64,000 bases of DNA, taken from an uncultured Bacteroides sp. Its GTDB lineage: Bacteria > Bacteroidota > Bacteroidia > Bacteroidales > Bacteroidaceae. Positions 34,745-42,810 of the stretch are shown in pieces. The position numbers were made by a program, and so were the translations under genes. Location of the stretch: contig NZ_CAJULN010000006.1 in NCBI RefSeq assembly GCF_910586915.1, forward strand, positions 66,411 to 130,410. Direction: 5' to 3'. The notes beneath the pieces were generated by a model that was given only the letters and a program-made list of their open reading frames with translations, did no database searches and was not told the DNA's origin. Every line of letters starts with the position of its first letter. The first letter of the stretch is position 1.

Positions 34745-36118
34745 TTATCTCAGCGCTTCCACCTCTTCCGGTGTCAAAGGAATCTTCTTTCCTAATCTGC
34801 GGGCGCCGGTCTCTGTAATCAGGTAATCTTCTTCGTTGCGGATGCCGCCGAAATCCTTGTAAGCCTCTACTGCATCGTAGTTGATGAAATCGGCAAATTT
34901 CTTTTCCGCCTTCCACATATCAATCAGTTCGGGGATGAAGTAAATACCCGGTTCTACGGTATGCACAAATCCCGGCTCTAAAGGGATGGCAAGACGTTGC
35001 GACTTGCGGCCGAACTGTGTGCTCTTCGGCTGTCCGTTGTAGCCTACCCATAGTTCGCCTAAGTTTTCCATGTCGTGAACGTCCAGCCCCATCATATGAC
35101 CCAACCCGTGCGGATAGAACAGGGCGTGTGCACCTTCGCGTACGGCGTCTTCCGCATTGCCTTTCATCAGTCCGAGTGTCTTCATACCCTCTACCATCAC
35201 GCGGGCAGACAGTTCGTAAACTTCCATATAGGGAATTCCCGGACGGAGAGCTTTCACCGATTCGAGATGCATCGCGTTCTGTATTTCGTACACTTCGCGT
35301 TGGCGGGCGGTGAAGGTCTTGTCGGCAGGAATCGTAGACGACATATCGCCGGCATATCCCGATTCCACTTCCGCGCCGGCGTCAATCAGGAACAAGTCGC
35401 CCGGTTTCACTTTATTTCCGTGATAATGGTTGTGCAATGTTTGTCCGTTGACGGTGGCTATGGTGGCGAAGGAGAGCTGGCAGTTGTTTGATTCGGCCAC
35501 GCGGTTCATTTCCGCTACCACTTCATACTCATACATACCGGGGCGCAGCACCTTCATGGCTGCGATGTGCATATCGGCAGTCACGTCGCACGCCTTCTCT
35601 ATCTCTACGATTTCTTCGGCGGTTTTGTAATTTCGTTGCGCTACGACGGCACGGATAAAGGGGACGGAACCTTCCTGGCGTGCAGGAGCTATTCCTAACC
35701 AGTCCATCAGTTTCAGTTTATGCTCGGGGCGGTAGGGAGGAAGGTAATGAACCGTTTTCCCTTGATGCGCACATTTTTGCAGGTAGTCTGCGATTCCGGC
35801 AGCCGGCATCAGGTGGGATACGCCTACGCGTTCGCATTTTTCGTGCAGTGTCGGCTGCGAGCCCATCCACACGATAGCGTCGATAGACAGTTCGTCGCCG
35901 AAAATGATTTCTTTGTCTTCGTCAATATCTATAATCGCCGACAGTCCGGCACACGAAAGCCCGAAATAATAAAGGAAGGTAGAATCCTGCCGATAACGAA
36001 ACGTGTTATCTTCGTAATTCAGTCCGCACTCGTCATTTCCAAGAAATAACAATACCCCAGAGCCTAAATTCTTTTTCAGCAGGGCTCTGCGCTGCATATA
36101 CGTTTCTTTGGCAAACAT
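34745..36118 (-). CDS. Xaa-Pro aminopeptidase (M24B, aminopeptidase P family)
   Basis: A 457-residue cytosolic enzyme that releases residues before proline. The pita-bread fold follows an N-terminal creatinase-like domain. Dimanganese ligands are seen in LIDAGAEVESGYAGDMSST (two Asp), HGLGHMMGLDVHD (His), VEPGIY (Glu) and GIRNEEDYLIT (Glu). Normal length for the PepP group. Monocistronic. Confidence 0.92.
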   Translation of the reverse strand: MFAKETYMQRRALLKKNLGSGVLLFLGNDECGLNYEDNTFRYRQDSTFLYYFGLSCAGLSAIIDIDEDKEIIFGDELSIDAIVWMGSQPTLHEKCERVGVSHLMPAAGIADYLQKCAHQGKTVHYLPPYRPEHKLKLMDWLGIAPARQEGSVPFIRAVVAQRNYKTAEEIVEIEKACDVTADMHIAAMKVLRPGMYEYEVVAEMNRVAESNNCQLSFATIATVNGQTLHNHYHGNKVKPGDLFLIDAGAEVESGYAGDMSSTIPADKTFTARQREVYEIQNAMHLESVKALRPGIPYMEVYELSARVMVEGMKTLGLMKGNAEDAVREGAHALFYPHGLGHMMGLDVHDMENLGELWVGYNGQPKSTQFGRKSQRLAIPLEPGFVHTVEPGIYFIPELIDMWKAEKKFADFINYDAVEAYKDFGGIRNEEDYLITETGARRLGKKIPLTPEEVEALR

Positions 36119-36311
36119 ATGGTGTTATATTTAAAGTTTTGTAGCAAATGTATGTAAAAACGCCGGAATATGCGAATAAAACGGATGAAATCTTCGGACA
36201 GTTGTGAATTTCGTACGGAGTAAACACACAAAAAGATTCAACAGGTTGTATGCGGAATTTGAAAAAACTATAAAAGAATTGTCATTCTAATCATTATCAG
36301 GTAAAAGAGTC

Positions 36312-36319
36312 TATCTTCG
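36312..36319 (+). promoter_or_regulatory. Possible -7 box of the ECF sigma gene
   Basis: TATCTTCG, one mismatch from consensus, lies 31 nt before the ATG. No clear -33 box. Confidence 0.35.
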
Positions 36320-36349
36320 TAAAACGGTTACTCTAATCTTACCCATTCA

Positions 36350-36868
36350 ATGCTACATAAATCTTATCTTCAAGGTATGGATGATGTGTTTCGTCAGTAT
36401 TACCGTCCTTTGTGTCTTTATGCGCTTCATTATCTGAATGTTTCGGAAGATGCGGAAGACATCGTGCAGGATTGTTTTGCCGAATTGTGGGAACACATGA
36501 ACAACGGCCGTATCGTCTCCGATGCAAAATCGTATCTCTATTCCATGACGCGCAATCGCTGTATTGACAGGCTTAAAAAAGACCGTATGATTGATTTGAA
36601 TGCCATCCCTACAGACCTGGCCGATAAGATTTCGGATGAGGAATGCGAAGAACGTTCGTTCATCGAAGCACGTCTGTGGACTGCCATTGATTCGCTGCCC
36701 GAACGTTGCCGGGAGGCTCTTTTGCTTAGCAAGAGAGACGGGCTGAAATATGAGGAAATTGCCAAGCGGCAAGGCGTTTCTGTCAATACAGTCAAGAATC
36801 AGGTGAGTAAAGCACTGAAAGCCTTGAAAGAAGGTGGCCGAAGAATCTATATGTTCTTTTTCGGATAA
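36350..36868 (+). CDS. ECF-type RNA polymerase sigma factor
   Basis: A 172-residue sigma-70 family factor. Region 2 spans about 8-75 (YYRPLCLYALHYL, EDIVQDCFAELWEH), region 4 about 108-160 (LPERCREALLLSKRDGLKYE, VSVNTVKNQVSKALKAL). It would be held by the adjacent FecR anti-sigma protein and answer a TonB receptor. Here the anti-sigma gene is frameshifted and the receptor truncated, so the factor may be free or orphaned. Confidence 0.92.
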   Translation: MLHKSYLQGMDDVFRQYYRPLCLYALHYLNVSEDAEDIVQDCFAELWEHMNNGRIVSDAKSYLYSMTRNRCIDRLKKDRMIDLNAIPTDLADKISDEECEERSFIEARLWTAIDSLPERCREALLLSKRDGLKYEEIAKRQGVSVNTVKNQVSKALKALKEGGRRIYMFFFG

Positions 36869-36974
36869 CTTTTAAGGGGGCTTTCCGGAAAAAAACGCCC
36901 AAAGATATTTTTTTTCATTTTGGAATAGTAGGATTTGCATAAAATGCAGTCTTACTGAAAAAACGACTGAAAAT

Positions 36975-37795
36975 ATGAGCGGAATAGAAGAGAAATGTAC
37001 ACGGTTCGTCTTGAAGAACTATAAACCTGGAATGTTCGATACCCAAAAGGCATTTCATGAATGGAAAAACAGAAACAACATCCATCTCCGGAAGCGGCAT
37101 AGGGGCTTTTATTGGTCGGGTGCGGTAGCCTCTTGCTGCTTTGCTTGGGTCTCTGTTTTTATTGGATTATGCAGAAAGAGAATGCATGGACACGCATTGC
37201 TGCTTCCGGCAATGTAATGGAATATATGTTGCCCGACAGCACCTTTGTCACCTTGTCGCCCCATTCCACACTCAAATACCGTTCCGACCGGTTCGGCACC
37301 GGACAGCGTGAAGTGGAAATGACTGGAAAGGCCTATTTTCGTGTGTATCGCGACGCTACGCATCCTTTTTGCGTAACGGGACAATATGCTGTAGTGAAGG
37401 TTCTTGGTACAAAATTTCAGATAGAAGAGAGTCTATCGGATTCCGCTACGCAAGTCTATATCTCCTCTGGCAAAGTGTTATTTGCTGCCAAAGGAGAGGA
37501 TGACGGAATGATACTGACAAAAGATATGCAAGCAAGTTTGTTGCATGGTGAGCAGCAACCTCGTATGGTAGCGTCGCAGATACCAAATCCTGCGGCGTGG
37601 GCTGTCGGGAAATTCGTTTATGAAGAAACACCGCTGCCCGATGTCCTGAAAGAGTTGTCGGATTATTACCAGGTCGAATTGACAACAGCAGGCACGGACA
37701 AGACACTTTCCGCGGAGTTTGAAACAAGTGACGGCTTGGATGTGATTGTTTCCTTGATTGAAAAAACTTTGGAAATCAGAATAGAAAAGAAGTAA
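36975..37795 (+). pseudogene. FecR family anti-sigma factor, frameshifted
   Basis: The N-terminal part (MSGIEEKCTRFVLKNYKPGM) is in one frame and stops at 37217; the rest, from the membrane segment on (LPDSTFVTLSPHSTLKY, GTKFQIEESLSDSATQVYIS), continues in the -1 frame. The shift lies between about 37110 and 37160, where there is a TTTTT run. A one-base deletion explains it. A programmed -1 shift is possible but no standard slippery heptamer is seen. Intact FecR would span the inner membrane and transmit the receptor signal to the sigma factor. Confidence 0.75.
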
Positions 37796-37798
37796 CGT

Positions 37799-39292
37799 AT
37801 GGCAAGATTTTTTATATTGATGTTGTTGGCAATCTGTTGCCAGCAAGGGGCGTTTGCTGCCCCGATGCAAACGGAGAAAACCATCAGGCAACAGATGGAA
37901 GTCATCAAAAAGAAGCACTCGGTGAAGTTTGTATATGATGCTTCGCTGAAGTTGGATGTCCGCTATTCGGGCACACCGCTTCATGGGTTGACTTTGAAAC
38001 AAAGTCTGAAAGAACTGTTTGGCACCATAGGAGTCGCTTGGGAAATAAAGGACAAATATGTATTGTTGACCCGCGCAAGACAGAAAAGTAAAACCGAATA
38101 TACCCTTAGCGGATATGTCTACCGGAATGACGGCGAAACACTCATCAACGCCACCATATGGGATGTGACGACGAGAACAGGCACATTGAGCAACGAACAC
38201 GGTTTTTTCAGTATGACCCTTCCGGAAGGAGCTCATGCCATACGTTTTTCGTCCATAGGCTGTGGCGAGCGTACGGAAGATGTGCTTCTCCGCCGCGACA
38301 CGGTTCTGACAATTCATCTCAAAGAGGGCTATCAATTGGAAGAGGTTGTCGTGACTGCCGATTTGAACTCTCCGTTGATGACCACACAGACAGGGAAAGT
38401 GTCGCTGACTTCGCGCGACCTGCATACCGGATATGCGTTTATGAGTTCGCCCGATGTGGTAAAGACGTTGCAGAATCTTCCGGGAGTGGCGGCAGGAACC
38501 GAACTCATTTCCGGGATGGTTGTACATATGGATTTGGCTGATATGGAACTTGAAGTGGACGACGAACCGTTGCTGTACAACAAGAACGGGTTGAACTCGG
38601 TGTTTGATTTATCCAATAATTTCTATCAGAACCTCTACATCTGGAGCGACGAACAGATAAAAGGAAAGGAATATACCTTGCGCTTGAAGACCTATCACTC
38701 TGCCGACAACATCTCTATGTGGGACGACAACGTTTATAAATACTCGTACAAGGTATATCTGTACAAATTGTCGCGCGAATTTTTCCTCTATCTGAAGTCA
38801 TTGAACGACGTCAGAAACAACGATTTGGGTCACAAAGGGCTGGCACCCGTAAGAAGCCATTATTCCAATGTCGACAAGGGTATCGGTGTCGTGGGCGGAT
38901 GCCGGATTACGGAAACAGAGTGGATGAAGAACCTGTCGGACGAATCGAAGGAAAAACCTTTCATGAAATGGCACTCGGACGATGTGGCACTCGAGGCTGC
39001 CGGAGACTCTTTGGTGCTCAAAGCCCGTATTCCGAAGGGCGGGGGAACCTATAGGATAAGAAACCTCTCCGAAGATTGGCTCTTGATTTACCGTTTCGAC
39101 GGTGCGAACAATCATATACTCTCCCAAGAAGTACAAAACAAATGGTTTCGTGCCATTGTCAACGAAGGCTTGGTGCAAGTGGCCGTACAGCCCAATGATA
39201 CCGGAAAAGACCGTATCGTTTCAATGGCCGTCATGTCCGGCTACAACAACTATCGGAACGTATCTTTCGTATTCGAACAGTCGGGCGAATGA
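37799..39292 (+). CDS. Chimeric ORF: TonB-receptor N-terminus fused to DUF4249 C-terminus
   Basis: The 497-residue frame begins with signal peptide, STN domain (about 28-90), carboxypeptidase-like regulatory domain (101-175) and the start of the plug (VKTLQNLPGVAAGTELISG, 221-239). After about residue 244 it changes to the C-terminal part of a DUF4249-type lipoprotein (MELEVDDEPLLY, YKVYLYKLSREFFLYLKSLN, SNVDKGIGVVGG). The last 115 residues are an unassigned beta-rich tail. The plug remainder and the whole beta-barrel are missing, so it cannot import. A deletion joining two neighbouring genes in frame is the simplest cause. It starts 3 nt after fecR. Confidence 0.75.
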   Translation: MARFFILMLLAICCQQGAFAAPMQTEKTIRQQMEVIKKKHSVKFVYDASLKLDVRYSGTPLHGLTLKQSLKELFGTIGVAWEIKDKYVLLTRARQKSKTEYTLSGYVYRNDGETLINATIWDVTTRTGTLSNEHGFFSMTLPEGAHAIRFSSIGCGERTEDVLLRRDTVLTIHLKEGYQLEEVVVTADLNSPLMTTQTGKVSLTSRDLHTGYAFMSSPDVVKTLQNLPGVAAGTELISGMVVHMDLADMELEVDDEPLLYNKNGLNSVFDLSNNFYQNLYIWSDEQIKGKEYTLRLKTYHSADNISMWDDNVYKYSYKVYLYKLSREFFLYLKSLNDVRNNDLGHKGLAPVRSHYSNVDKGIGVVGGCRITETEWMKNLSDESKEKPFMKWHSDDVALEAAGDSLVLKARIPKGGGTYRIRNLSEDWLLIYRFDGANNHILSQEVQNKWFRAIVNEGLVQVAVQPNDTGKDRIVSMAVMSGYNNYRNVSFVFEQSGE

Positions 39293-39306
39293 AACTCCGT
39301 CGCTTG

Positions 39307-39330
39307 CCTGCCGGGAGATGATTCGGCAGG
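39307..39330 (+). terminator. Hairpin after the chimeric gene
   Basis: CCTGCCG pairs with CGGCAGG, followed by TAGCTTTATTT; it directly abuts the palindrome array. Confidence 0.5.
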
Positions 39331-39333
39331 TAG

Positions 39334-39432
39334 CTTTATTTCGTTCCACTACAGTTTCCCGTTCGTTCCACTATAGTGTTCCGCAAGGGAAACTATAGTG
39401 TTCTTTGCGGAACACTATAGTGGAACGCAAAA
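39334..39432. repeat. Four phased palindromes, GTTCC-arm variant
   Basis: Cores ACTACAGT, ACTATAGT, ACTATAGT and ACTATAGT start at 39348, 39370, 39392 and 39414: the same 22-bp period and the same core order as the 15.5-kb copy. The arms are TTCGTTCC instead of TTCGTCTG. Perfect 23-bp inverted arms lie at 39364-39386 and 39405-39427. Unlike the others it sits between two genes in the same direction, before rpoN. Confidence 0.75.
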
Positions 39433-39554
39433 ACAGTACCTATCCGCCCTCCTTTCGCGAACTTCGGCAGACAAATATTTGTTTATTGGAAAGATTTTAG
39501 TGTTATAGGATTAAAAATAATCCTCCTAATCTGTGTAATCTCTCGTTAAAAAGT

Positions 39555-39562
39555 TACTTTTG
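39555..39562 (+). promoter_or_regulatory. -7 box of rpoN
   Basis: TACTTTTG lies 32 nt before the rpoN ATG. Confidence 0.45.
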
Positions 39563-39594
39563 TAGCGAGAAAATAGTAGAAAGCAAAAACGAAT

Positions 39595-41079
39595 ATGGCA
39601 CAAGGTTCCCGTCAAATACAGTCTCAGGCGCAGCAGCAAGTGCAGACACTTTCGCCACAGCAAATTCTGGTCGTGAAATTGCTGGAACTTCCCGCTGTGG
39701 AACTGGAAGACCGTATCCATGCCGAACTGCTTGAAAATCCGGCTCTTGAAGAAGGTCGAGAAGAAAACGCCGTTGATGAATATGCCGATGCCGACAGTGC
39801 GGAGGATGACGCGGAGGGTGATGCCAACGACTATGACTCGTTAAGTGACTATCTCAACGAAGACGACATACCCGACTATAAATTGCAGGAGAACAACCGC
39901 TCGAAAGACGAACGGGCGGAAGATATTCCTTTCTCCGACACCACCTCCTTTTATGAAATACTGAAGGAACAGCTTCGCGAACGGAATTTGACCGAACATC
40001 AATCCGAATTGGTGGAATACCTTATCGGTTCGTTGGATGACGACGGATTGCTCCGCAAATCGTTGGAAAGCATTTGCGACGAACTGGCTATTTATGCCGG
40101 TATAGACGCGGCAGAGGAAGAACTGGAAGAAGCATTGCTCGTCTTGCAGGACTTCGACCCCGCAGGACTCGGCGCACGCACGCTTCAGGAATGCCTGCTG
40201 ATACAGATACGTCGGAAGAAAGAGGAGGAAAAAACGCCTGCTCCCATACTCGACCTTGAAGAACGGGTGATTCGCGACTATTACGAAGAGTTCACGCGCA
40301 AGCATTGGGAAAAGATAATAAAGAAGCTGGATATCGGCGAAGAGACATTCAAGGAGGTAATCGGCGAAATCACCAGACTGAACCCCCGCCCCGGCTCCTC
40401 TTTGGGAGAAGCTATCGGCAGAAACCTCCAGCAGATTATCCCCGACTTCATCGTTGAAACATACGATGACGGAACCATTCAAGTAAGCCTCAACAACCGT
40501 CATGTGCCCGAACTCCGCATGAGCAGGGACTTCACCGAAATGGTAGAGGAACATACCCGCAACAAAGCCAACCAGTCGAAAGAATCGAAGGAAGCGATGA
40601 TGTTCCTCAAGCAGAAGATGGACGCCGCGCAAGGATTCATCGACGCCGTCAGACAACGGCAGAACACGTTGATGACCACCATGCAGGCAATCGTCGAACT
40701 GCAACGCCCCTTCTTCCTCGAAGGAGACGAGTCGCTGCTGAAACCGATGATTCTGAAAGACGTCGCCGAACGCACGGGGCTGGATATATCGACCGTCTCC
40801 CGCGTGAGCAACAGCAAGTATGTGCAGACAAACTACGGCGTCTACCAGCTTAAATTCTTTTTCGTCGACGGATATACGACGGAGGACGGAGAGGAGATGT
40901 CCGTCCGTGAAATCCGCAAGATTCTGAAAGAGTGCATCGACGGCGAGGACAAGAAGAAACCGCTTACGGATGATGAACTGGCGGATATTCTGAAAGAGAA
41001 AGGATATCCGATAGCCCGCCGGACGGTAGCCAAATACCGCCAGCAGTTGAACATCCCCGTGGCGCGGCTGAGGAAATGA
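39595..41079 (+). CDS. rpoN: RNA polymerase sigma-54 factor
   Basis: A 494-residue sigma-54. The Gln/Leu-rich activator-interacting region I is at the start (QSQAQQQVQTLSPQQILVVKLLELP), an acidic region II follows, then the core-binding domain and a helix-turn-helix (VAERTGLDISTVSRVSNSKYVQ). The RpoN box ARRTVAKYRQQLNIP is near the C-terminus. It needs AAA+ activators, none of which is in this window. The next gene starts 7 nt downstream. Confidence 0.97.
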   Translation: MAQGSRQIQSQAQQQVQTLSPQQILVVKLLELPAVELEDRIHAELLENPALEEGREENAVDEYADADSAEDDAEGDANDYDSLSDYLNEDDIPDYKLQENNRSKDERAEDIPFSDTTSFYEILKEQLRERNLTEHQSELVEYLIGSLDDDGLLRKSLESICDELAIYAGIDAAEEELEEALLVLQDFDPAGLGARTLQECLLIQIRRKKEEEKTPAPILDLEERVIRDYYEEFTRKHWEKIIKKLDIGEETFKEVIGEITRLNPRPGSSLGEAIGRNLQQIIPDFIVETYDDGTIQVSLNNRHVPELRMSRDFTEMVEEHTRNKANQSKESKEAMMFLKQKMDAAQGFIDAVRQRQNTLMTTMQAIVELQRPFFLEGDESLLKPMILKDVAERTGLDISTVSRVSNSKYVQTNYGVYQLKFFFVDGYTTEDGEEMSVREIRKILKECIDGEDKKKPLTDDELADILKEKGYPIARRTVAKYRQQLNIPVARLRK

Positions 41080-41086
41080 TAAATAA

Positions 41087-41797
41087 ATGCGTAAACCGAT
41101 AATTGGAAAATTAAAGAAAAGAGCAGTGGACAGAGAAAGAGAACATATCATAGCAGATAGGACAATGTTGCAGGTGGCACGCATCACTTCGATGGTGTTC
41201 ACCCCGTTTTCCATTCCGTTTTTATCATTCTTGGTGTTATTCCTGTTTTCTTATCTTCGCATCATGCCGGTGAAGTATAAGTTGATTGTGCTGGCGATAG
41301 TATTCTGTTTCACCATCCTGACACCTGCCATTATGATTTTTCTGTTCCGCAAGATTAACGGGTTCGACCGCCGGGAGCTGAGCGAACGCAAGAAACGCTA
41401 CGTGCCCATCCTGCTGACCATCATATCCTACGTGTTCTGCTGGCTGATGATGCACAGGCTCAACCTCCCGTGGTATGTAACAGGCATCATCCTCACTTCA
41501 TTGGTCGTGTCTGTCATCTGCATCGGCGTCAACCTGCGGTGGAAGCTGAGCGAACACATGGCGGGTATCGGCGGCGTGATAGGCGGGCTGGTCTCTTTCA
41601 GTGCCCTGTTCGGCTATAATCCGGTGGGGTGGCTCTGCCTGTTCATCCTGATAGCCGGCGTGCTCGGCTCTGCGCGCATCGTGCTCGGACATCACACGCT
41701 GGGCGAGGTGCTTTCGGGCTTTGCCGTCGGGCTGGTATGCTCCCTGTTGGTGCTCCACCCGATGATAAACCTGTTGTTTCGGATATTTTTGTTTTAA
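41087..41797 (+). CDS. PAP2-like membrane phosphatase family protein
   Basis: A 236-residue protein with about six membrane helices. The PAP2 motifs are reduced: KLSEHMAG resembles KxxxxxxRP-region only loosely, while GSARIVLGHHTLGEVLSGFAVG matches SR-x-H-x(3)-D with E in place of D. It may be inactive or act on a different lipid phosphate. ATG 41087 is used; ATG 41165 (MLQVARITSM) gives a start closer to the first membrane helix. Probably translated from the rpoN transcript. Confidence 0.7.
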   Translation: MRKPIIGKLKKRAVDREREHIIADRTMLQVARITSMVFTPFSIPFLSFLVLFLFSYLRIMPVKYKLIVLAIVFCFTILTPAIMIFLFRKINGFDRRELSERKKRYVPILLTIISYVFCWLMMHRLNLPWYVTGIILTSLVVSVICIGVNLRWKLSEHMAGIGGVIGGLVSFSALFGYNPVGWLCLFILIAGVLGSARIVLGHHTLGEVLSGFAVGLVCSLLVLHPMINLLFRIFLF

Positions 41798-41833
41798 ACA
41801 TATCATAGTATTCAATCCTAAAAACTAATTATT

Positions 41834-42214
41834 ATGAACTTTCCACAGAATTTGAAGTACACAAGCGAACACGAATGGATTCGCATCGAAGGAGACATTG
41901 CTTACGTCGGTATCACAGACTACGCTCAGGAACAGTTGGGCGACATTGTATTTGTTGACATCCCCACCGTGGGTGAAACGTTGGAAGCTGCCGAAACTTT
42001 CGGAACCATCGAAGTCGTGAAAACCATCTCCGACCTTTTCTTGCCCGTGGCAGGCGAAGTGCTGGAGCAAAACGAAGCATTGGAAGAAAATCCGGAACTG
42101 GTGAACAAAGACCCCTATGGCGAAGGCTGGCTGATTAAGATGAAACCGGCAGACCCGAAGGCCGTGGAGGACCTGTTGGACGCCGAAGGGTACAAAGCCG
42201 TGATAAACGGATAA
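41834..42214 (+). CDS. gcvH: Glycine cleavage system H protein
   Basis: The 126-residue lipoyl carrier has the modified lysine K63 in GTIEVVKTISDL and the family start YTSEHEWIRIEGD. It shuttles the aminomethyl group between P, T and L proteins. The other gcv genes are not adjacent. It lies 58 nt before purE. Confidence 0.97.
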   Translation: MNFPQNLKYTSEHEWIRIEGDIAYVGITDYAQEQLGDIVFVDIPTVGETLEAAETFGTIEVVKTISDLFLPVAGEVLEQNEALEENPELVNKDPYGEGWLIKMKPADPKAVEDLLDAEGYKAVING

Positions 42215-42272
42215 CTTGCCCCCCTCCACTTGTAAGTTGTAACTACTAAATCGTAAAAAATAAGAAATAAAG

Positions 42273-42782
42273 ATGACTCCAATTGTAAGTATCATCATGG
42301 GCAGCACGTCCGACCTTCCCGTCATGGAGAAGGCAGCGCAACTGCTGAATGATATGCACGTGCCGTTTGAAATAAACGCGCTCTCTGCTCACCGCACGCC
42401 CGAGGCTGTGGAAGAGTTTGCAAAGAATGCCCGCAACCGTGGTATTAAAGTAATTATCGCTGCTGCCGGAATGGCTGCCGCCCTTCCCGGCGTGATTGCC
42501 GCCAACACGACGCTGCCCGTTATCGGCGTGCCCGTCAAGGGTTCCGTGCTCGATGGTGTAGACGCACTTTATTCCATCATCCAGATGCCTCCGGGCATTC
42601 CCGTGGCAACCGTTGCCATTAACGGGGCGATGAATGCGGCCATTCTTGCCATACAGATGCTTGCACTGAGCGATGAGAAACTGGCAGAGGTCTTTGCCGC
42701 TTACAAGGAAGGACTGAAAAAGAAAATCGTAAAAGCAAACGAAGAACTGAAAGAAGTCAGGTTTGAGTATAAAACGAACTGA
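42273..42782 (+). CDS. purE: N5-carboxyaminoimidazole ribonucleotide mutase
   Basis: A 169-residue class I PurE with MGSTSDLPVMEKAA, SAHRTPEAV (catalytic His) and AAGMAAALPGVIAANTTLPV. It moves the carboxyl group of N5-CAIR to give CAIR in purine synthesis. The full family length is present. ispG follows 28 nt later. Confidence 0.97.
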   Translation: MTPIVSIIMGSTSDLPVMEKAAQLLNDMHVPFEINALSAHRTPEAVEEFAKNARNRGIKVIIAAAGMAAALPGVIAANTTLPVIGVPVKGSVLDGVDALYSIIQMPPGIPVATVAINGAMNAAILAIQMLALSDEKLAEVFAAYKEGLKKKIVKANEELKEVRFEYKTN

Positions 42783-42810
42783 TAATCGCTAACCGTTAAT
42801 CACTGAAAAC

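Noticed and set aside
37112..37795. Independent short FecR-like gene starting at TTG 37112
   Set aside because: The N-terminal FecR region is present just upstream in another frame, so a frameshifted single gene is more likely.
39841..41214. 457-residue open frame antisense to rpoN
   Set aside because: Same reason; rpoN is certain.
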